Of a stretch of DNA of 10,394 nt, positions 6,475 to 10,394 are shown piece by piece. This DNA is from CAZEFK01 sp964511405 (GTDB lineage: Bacteria; Pseudomonadota; Alphaproteobacteria; Elsterales; Elsteraceae). The stretch is taken from contig CAZEFK010000234.1 in assembly GCA_964511405.1 (NCBI GenBank), positions 1 to 10,394 of the forward strand, in the 5' to 3' direction. The notes under the pieces were generated by a model that was not told the origin of the DNA, did no database searches, and saw nothing but the letters and a program-made list of their open reading frames with translations. The first letter of the stretch is position 1; every line of letters starts with the position of its first letter. Made by a program: the position numbers and the translations under genes.

Positions 6475-8058
6475 ATGGTGCCGACCACTGCCCTCGCCGC
6501 GACCGACTTCCCCGCCGGCCTGACCGCCGGCCTGCGCGCGCTGTTCGCAGCGCTGCTGCTGCTGCTGGCGGTCGGCACTGGCGCCCTGGCGCTGCGCAGC
6601 GACGCCCATGTCTTCGACACACCCCTGACCGAGGACGGTTATTACAGCCTGGCGGTCGCCCGCAACGTCGCGGCCGGCCAGGGCATCACGGTCGATCGCC
6701 GGCAGCCGACCAACGGCTTCCAGCCGCTGTTCACGGCGGCGGAGGCCGGCGCCTTCTGGCTTGCCGGCTCCGATGCGCTGGCCATGCGCCTGGTGCTCGC
6801 GCTGTCCTGGGTGATCTATCTCGCGACCGGCTGGCTGGTCGCCCTGATCGCGCGCGACGCGGCGCCGGGCGACGCCGAGGAGCGGCAGGCCCGTGCCTGG
6901 ACCGCGGCGCTGCTCTATCTGGGCGGCTTCCTGACCGTGATGCACCACTTCAATGGTCTGGAGACCGGCAGCGTCATGCTGCTCTATGCCCTGGCGGCGC
7001 GCTGGTACCAGCAGGGCCGACTGGAGCGGCCGGGCGGGGCGGCCTGGTTCGGGCTGCTGCTCGGGCTGCTGGTGCTGACGCGCATCGACGCGGCGGTGTT
7101 CGCCGCGGCCTTCGGGCTATGGCGGACCTGGGCCGTGTCTCGCCGCGACGGCGTGGCCGCGGCGCTGCGCCAGGCGGTGATGCTGGGCGGCGTGGCGCTG
7201 GCCGTCTCCAGCCCGTGGTGGCTGTACAATCAGCTGGTGTTCGGCTCGCTGATGCCGACCAGCGGCACTGCCCAGGAGGCCTGGGGGCTGGTCGCCCGGC
7301 GCTGGCGCTGGATCGGCTGGGCGCTGGGCGTCAGCGCCCTGCCGACCCTGTGGCTGGGGCGGCTGGACGAGATGTTCCACGATGGGCTGGTGCCCAGTCT
7401 GCTGCGGGCGGCGGTGCTGGCCGGCCTGCTGGTGACGGCGGTCGGCGCCGTCCGCCGGCGGCGGCGCACGGCCCTGGATCCGGTATGCCGGCGCAGCCTG
7501 GGCTTCGCCGCCTGCCTCGGCGCCGCCTTGGGCGCGCTGGTGCTGTTCTATGGCTTCGGCTTCGTCGCCTACTGGTTCTATTACCGCTATCTGTTTCCGC
7601 TGGCGCTGCCGGCGACGGTGGCGATCGCGTGGCTGCTGGCGCCGCAGCTGCCGCGCCGGCCGCGGCTGGCCATGGCGGTCGCGCTGCTGCTGTGCCTGCC
7701 GACGCTGACCTCGCTGGCGCTGGCCCAGCAGGGCCGGACGCTGCATGTCCCGACCGTCTATTGGGGCCAGCTCGCGCTGCTGCGCGAGGCCGGCGTGCCG
7801 GACACCGATCTGGTCGCCGCCGGCCAGGCCGGGACCCTCGGCTTCTTTCGCGACGCCACGGTCAATGTCGACGGCAAGGTCAACCGCGAGGCGATCCCCT
7901 GGGCCGACCATATGTGGGACTATCTCGACCGGCGCCAGGTCCGCTGGTTCGTCGACTGGCCCTACTATGTCGAGCGCTATCTGGGCTCCGACCCGGCCGT
8001 CCATGGCTGGCATCGGGTCGCCGAGCGCGGTCCGTGGCAGCTGTGGCGGCGCGACTGA
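6475..8058 (+). CDS. GT-C fold integral membrane glycosyltransferase (GT39/ArnT-like)
   Basis: A 527-residue membrane protein with roughly 10-12 hydrophobic segments, the first near residues 20-40 and the last near 398-416, and a soluble C-terminal region from about 425. After the first membrane segment comes TEDGYYSLAVARN (52-64), with the paired acidic residues Glu53-Asp54 expected in the first external loop of GT-C enzymes. TNGFQPLF (79-86), NGLETGS (160-166), LTRIDAA (201-207) and FYYRYLFPL (368-376) also fit the GT39-like pattern. Such enzymes usually take sugars from polyprenyl-phosphate donors on the outer face of the inner membrane. Donor and acceptor are unknown. The ATG at 6475 follows the GT4 stop by 37 bases with no obvious Shine-Dalgarno. 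The 540-residue frame starting at 6465 over the same DNA is an Ala/Arg/Gly-rich shadow. It may be the last step of the upstream pathway or an independent envelope enzyme. Confidence 0.85.
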   Translation: MVPTTALAATDFPAGLTAGLRALFAALLLLLAVGTGALALRSDAHVFDTPLTEDGYYSLAVARNVAAGQGITVDRRQPTNGFQPLFTAAEAGAFWLAGSDALAMRLVLALSWVIYLATGWLVALIARDAAPGDAEERQARAWTAALLYLGGFLTVMHHFNGLETGSVMLLYALAARWYQQGRLERPGGAAWFGLLLGLLVLTRIDAAVFAAAFGLWRTWAVSRRDGVAAALRQAVMLGGVALAVSSPWWLYNQLVFGSLMPTSGTAQEAWGLVARRWRWIGWALGVSALPTLWLGRLDEMFHDGLVPSLLRAAVLAGLLVTAVGAVRRRRRTALDPVCRRSLGFAACLGAALGALVLFYGFGFVAYWFYYRYLFPLALPATVAIAWLLAPQLPRRPRLAMAVALLLCLPTLTSLALAQQGRTLHVPTVYWGQLALLREAGVPDTDLVAAGQAGTLGFFRDATVNVDGKVNREAIPWADHMWDYLDRRQVRWFVDWPYYVERYLGSDPAVHGWHRVAERGPWQLWRRD

Positions 8059-8095
8059 CGCGCGCGATTGTCATCTTCCTTCGATAAGTCTGTCG

Positions 8096-8110
8096 GCCAT
8101 TGGCAATGGC
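8096..8110. repeat. Perfect 6-bp inverted repeat in the gap before the phosphatase-like gene
   Basis: GCCATT and AATGGC flank a three-base GGC centre, 15 bases in all, ending just before the GAGAGG ribosome binding site of the next gene. It could be a small operator or chance; it has no T-run and is too short for a convincing terminator. Confidence 0.3.
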
Positions 8111-8125
8111 GAGAGGCGACCTCCG

Positions 8126-8647
8126 ATGCCGGCTCGGCTGTTCAATGTCCTGTTTCTGTGCTCCGGCAACTCGGCCCGCAGCATCATGGCGGAGTCCCTG
8201 CTGACCCATTGGGGCCGGGGCAAGATGCGCGCCTTCAGCGCCGGCTCGGCGCCGCGCGGCATCGTCGACCCGCTGGCGCTCGACGTGCTGGGATCGCTGA
8301 ACCTGCCGATCGACGGCCTCGGCAGCAAGGGCTGGGACCGGTTCCTCGGTCCCGAGGCCGCGGCGATGGATTTCGTCTTCACGGTCTGCGAGGTGACGGC
8401 GGCGATGCCGGCGCCGGCCTGGCCGGGCAATCCGGTGACGGCCTATTGGGGCGTGCCCGACCCGGTGGCCGCCACGGGCAGCCAGGTCGACCGCCTGATG
8501 GCCTATCGCGAGGCCTTCCGGATGCTGGAGACCCGGGTCAAGCTGTTCTCCAGCCTGCCGGTGGAAAAACTCGACCGACTGACCCTGCAGACCGAGACCG
8601 CGCGCATCGGCACCATCGGCCGCGACCCGTCGGGCGCGGCGGCGTAG
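8126..8647 (+). CDS. Low-molecular-weight phosphotyrosine phosphatase / ArsC-like protein
   Basis: A 173-residue cytoplasmic protein of the LMW-PTPase fold, which includes thioredoxin-coupled arsenate reductases. The ATG at 8126 has GAGAGG (8111-8116) nine bases upstream. The P-loop is LFLCSGNSARS (9-19), a complete CX5R with nucleophile Cys12 and Arg18; the general-acid loop is WGVPDPVAATG (108-118) with Asp112. SIMAESLL, FSAGSAPRG and SKGWDRF match the alphaproteobacterial ArsC-like group. The only other cysteine is Cys88 (FTVCEV). Where such relatives read VCDNAAxExCPxWPG this protein has Ala at about position 96, so a full redox cysteine relay is not visible. No arsR, arsB or acr3 lies nearby, so I prefer phosphatase/ArsC-like without an arsenic claim. 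It is 67 bases after the GT-C gene and ends 12 bases before the convergent recR. Confidence 0.88.
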   Translation: MPARLFNVLFLCSGNSARSIMAESLLTHWGRGKMRAFSAGSAPRGIVDPLALDVLGSLNLPIDGLGSKGWDRFLGPEAAAMDFVFTVCEVTAAMPAPAWPGNPVTAYWGVPDPVAATGSQVDRLMAYREAFRMLETRVKLFSSLPVEKLDRLTLQTETARIGTIGRDPSGAAA

Positions 8648-8659
8648 GGCGCGACCGGC

Positions 8660-9277
8660 TTACCCCACCGTCCGCCGGGCATTGAACGCCGCGATCAGGG
8701 TGCCGTCGTCCAGGTAGTCGAGCTCGCCGCCCACCGGTACGCCGTGGGCCAGGCGGGTGACGGTCACGCCGGTGGGCGCCAGGCGCTCGGCCAGGTAATG
8801 CGCGGTGGTCTGTCCGTCGACGGTGGCGTTGAGGGCCAGGATCACCTCGCGCACGCTGCCGGCCGCGATCCGGGCCAGCAGCGGCTCGACCGCGATCTCC
8901 TGCGGCCCGACGGCGTCGAGCGCCGACAGCGTGCCGCCCAGGACGTGATAGCGGCCCTGGAACGAACCGGTACGGGCGATCGCCCACAGATCGCCGACCT
9001 GCTCGACCACGCAGATCACGCTGTCGTCGCGCGCGGGGTCGCGGCACAGGCTGCAGGGGTCGGTCACGTCCAGGTTGTTGCAGATCCGGCATGGGCCGAT
9101 GCGCTGGCCGACCTCGGCCAGGGCATTGGCGAGCGGCTGCAGCAGCGTCTCGCGCCGCCGGATCAGGTGCAGCGCCAGCCGCCGCGCCGAGCGCGGCCCG
9201 AGCCCGGGCAGCCGCGCCAGCAGCTGGACCAGCCGGTCGATCTCGGGCGCGGCGAGCGGCGCGCCGCGGCCTTGCAT
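8660..9277 (-). CDS. recR: Recombination mediator protein RecR
   Basis: A 205-residue protein of the RecFOR pathway that helps load RecA on single-stranded DNA gaps. The start is ATG at 9277-9275, preceded on the minus strand by GGGGGA at suitable distance; the frame is open upstream to 9688, but that is ybaB antiframe sequence. Domain order is textbook: N-terminal helix-hairpin-helix (LARLPGLGPRSARRLALHL, about 20-38), a four-Cys zinc finger (Cys63, Cys66, Cys75, Cys78), a Toprim domain starting at VICVVEQVGD (87-96), and a Walker-B-like C-terminal part ending in the YLDDGTLIAAFNARR region. It lies 23 bases downstream of ybaB in the common dnaX-ybaB-recR arrangement. No defect seen. Confidence 0.97.
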   Translation of the reverse strand: MQGRGAPLAAPEIDRLVQLLARLPGLGPRSARRLALHLIRRRETLLQPLANALAEVGQRIGPCRICNNLDVTDPCSLCRDPARDDSVICVVEQVGDLWAIARTGSFQGRYHVLGGTLSALDAVGPQEIAVEPLLARIAAGSVREVILALNATVDGQTTAHYLAERLAPTGVTVTRLAHGVPVGGELDYLDDGTLIAAFNARRTVG

Positions 9278-9300
9278 CGGCGTCCCCCGAAGGCCCGCTG

Positions 9301-9624
9301 TCAGAACGGCATCTTGAAGCCCGGCGGCAGCTTCAGGCCGCCGGTGACCTTGGCCATCTCCTCGGCCACATGGGCCTCGATCTTGGCGCGGGCGTCGTTG
9401 AACGCGGCCACGATCAGGTCCTCCAGCACCTCGACGTCGTCGGGGTCGACCAGCGACTTGTCGATCTTGACCCGCCGCATGTCGCCCTTGCCCGACAAGG
9501 TCACGCTGATCATGCCGCCGCCGGCGGTGCCGGTCAGCTCGATCTGTTCGAGCTTGGCCTGGATCTCGCCCATCTTGGCCTGCATGGCCTGGGCCTGCTT
9601 CATCATCTGGCCGATCTGCTTCAC
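9301..9624 (-). CDS. ybaB: YbaB/EbfC family nucleoid-associated DNA-binding protein
   Basis: A 107-residue protein. The start is GTG at 9624-9622, giving VKQIGQMMKQAQAMQAKM; AGGAAG lies about seven to eight bases upstream on the minus strand, and this N-terminus matches the family. An N-terminal amphipathic helix rich in Met, Gln and Lys (1-28) precedes the conserved core (TGTAGGGMISVTLSGKGD, 31-48, then VKIDKSLVDPDDVEVLEDL) and the C-terminal LKLPPGFKMPF. Family members form tweezer-like dimers that bind DNA and are found between dnaX and recR in many bacteria, exactly as here. Role is inferred from the family; length is normal. Confidence 0.96.
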   Translation of the reverse strand: MKQIGQMMKQAQAMQAKMGEIQAKLEQIELTGTAGGGMISVTLSGKGDMRRVKIDKSLVDPDDVEVLEDLIVAAFNDARAKIEAHVAEEMAKVTGGLKLPPGFKMPF

Positions 9625-9694
9625 GGGGCCGCTTCCTTTCGTCTGACGCCGGTGGTCGTGGAGTAGCCGGATGCCGTCCGGCCGGCAATCGGGA

Positions 9695-10394
9695 TCACAG
9701 ATCCAGCATCTCGTCCCAGTCGTGGTCCAAAGCGTCGTCGCCCAAGGCGTCCTCGGGCGGCGCCGGCTCCGGCTCGGCCGCCGCCACCGGCGGCGGCTCG
9801 CCGCCCAGGTCCCGGACCTCGCCGATCTTGGCGCCAGGGAAGGTTTCCAGTACCGCCAGCACCAACGGATGGCCGGTGGCCAGCGCTCGCCGCGCGCGCA
9901 GGCTTTCCGATTCCTGCTCGCGCAGGGTGGCCGCACCGCCGGCGACGGCCAGGCTGACCAGCCAACGCTGCCCGGTCCATTGCTGCAGCCGGTCGGCCAC
10001 CTGGGTCGCAAGGTCGCGGGGGGCGTTGGGCGACGGCCGGAATTCCAGCCGCCCGGGCTCGAACTGCACCAGATGGACGTCGGCCACCAGATGGGCGCGC
10101 AGGATCGGCTCCTTGTGCAGACCGAACAGCTCGACCAGCTCGGCGAAGCTCTGCGGCATCGGCAGGGCGGCGGTCGCCGCGGCCGGGACCGAACTGGCCT
10201 GCGCCGCCGGCAGCGCCATGGGCTGCGCGCGCAGGGCGCCGCCTGATACGGCAACCGGCGCGGGCCGCGGCGCCCCGGCCGGGACCGGACGCGCCGGCGC
10301 TGCCGCGCCCGCCGCGCCGCGCGCGAGCGTCAGCGCGGCCCGGGGTGGGAGGTCGCTCATATGGGCCAGACCGATCAGCCCCATCTCCCGCGCC
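9695..10394 (-). CDS. dnaX: DNA polymerase III subunit gamma/tau, C-terminal part (5' end outside window)
   Basis: About 233 C-terminal residues of the clamp-loader subunit; the reading frame continues past 10394, so the AAA+ ATPase part is off the window. The first visible residues (AREMGLIGLAHMSDLPP) match the alphaproteobacterial DnaX helix that precedes the linker. A long Ala/Pro-rich linker follows (about 30-75 in the visible part). A folded tau domain comes next (SFAELVELFGLHKEPILRAHL to LVLAVLETFPGAKIGEVR), and last an acidic tail ending DEMLDL. In other bacteria the tau C-terminus contacts the polymerase alpha subunit and helicase. The stop is 70 bases before the ybaB GTG. I saw no obvious A-run slippage signal in the visible part, though the site of gamma formation may lie outside it. 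Confidence 0.93.
   Translation of the reverse strand, partial: AREMGLIGLAHMSDLPPRAALTLARGAAGAAAPARPVPAGAPRPAPVAVSGGALRAQPMALPAAQASSVPAAATAALPMPQSFAELVELFGLHKEPILRAHLVADVHLVQFEPGRLEFRPSPNAPRDLATQVADRLQQWTGQRWLVSLAVAGGAATLREQESESLRARRALATGHPLVLAVLETFPGAKIGEVRDLGGEPPPVAAAEPEPAPPEDALGDDALDHDWDEMLDL

Noticed and set aside
6465..8087. Long 540-codon open frame overlapping the GT-C gene on the same strand
   Set aside because: Its translation is dominated by Ala, Gly, Arg and Pro with no domain, whereas the 6475-8058 frame gives membrane helices and GT-C motifs. It is a high-GC shadow.
8126..8647. Arsenic resistance operon
   Set aside because: No arsR, arsB or acr3 nearby, and an expected reductase cysteine is missing.
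8648..8659. Terminator between the convergent phosphatase-like gene and recR
   Set aside because: Only 12 bases separate the stops and no hairpin is visible there.
9666..9682. Hairpin (GCCGGA/TCCGGC) between dnaX and ybaB as a terminator
   Set aside because: Six-base stem without a T-run in an operon that is usually co-transcribed; likely chance in GC-rich DNA.
8660..9688. A RecR with a 137-residue N-terminal extension
   Set aside because: The extra part is a shadow frame of ybaB; RecR's normal N-terminus begins at ATG 9277 with a Shine-Dalgarno.

Overview
The window is about 10.4 kb of very GC-rich, densely packed bacterial chromosome. Protein-level resemblance and gene order (def-fmt-truA; dnaX-ybaB-recR; an alphaproteobacterial DnaX tail) suggest an alphaproteobacterium, probably near the Rhodospirillales. 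That placement is inference from recognisable families, not a computed phylogeny. There are no rRNA or tRNA genes, insertion sequences, CRISPR arrays or prophage genes, and no clear shift in base composition.

Layout. (1) 1-950, plus strand: the 3' half of dapD (lysine/diaminopimelate pathway), then a small uncharacterised membrane protein. (2) 879-3107, minus strand: def, fmt and truA, a tightly overlapping translation-related operon with a plausible sigma-70 type promoter upstream of def. truA converges on and overlaps the membrane protein gene. (3) 3242-8058, plus strand: five close or overlapping genes coding for a RibD-C-type reductase, a zinc-site-less BchC-like MDR oxidoreductase, a divergent 6-pyruvoyl-tetrahydropterin-synthase-like protein, a GT4 glycosyltransferase and a multi-membrane-spanning GT-C glycosyltransferase. 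A low-molecular-weight phosphatase/ArsC-like gene (8126-8647) follows on the same strand after 67 bp. (4) 8660-10394, minus strand: recR, ybaB and the 3' part of dnaX, the usual replication/repair cluster.

The housekeeping blocks are ordinary. The interesting part is region 3. It combines a pyrimidine/pterin-type reductase, a dehydrogenase and a pterin-synthase-fold protein with two sugar transferases. This looks like a pathway that makes and glycosylates a GTP-derived pterin or pyrimidine compound. The PTPS-like protein lacks the catalytic Cys and His and one zinc-ligand His, and the MDR protein lacks the usual zinc ligands. Standard annotations (6-carboxytetrahydropterin synthase, zinc alcohol dehydrogenase, RibD) are therefore probably wrong about the reactions. 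No GTP cyclohydrolase is present in the window, so the first step would have to be encoded elsewhere.
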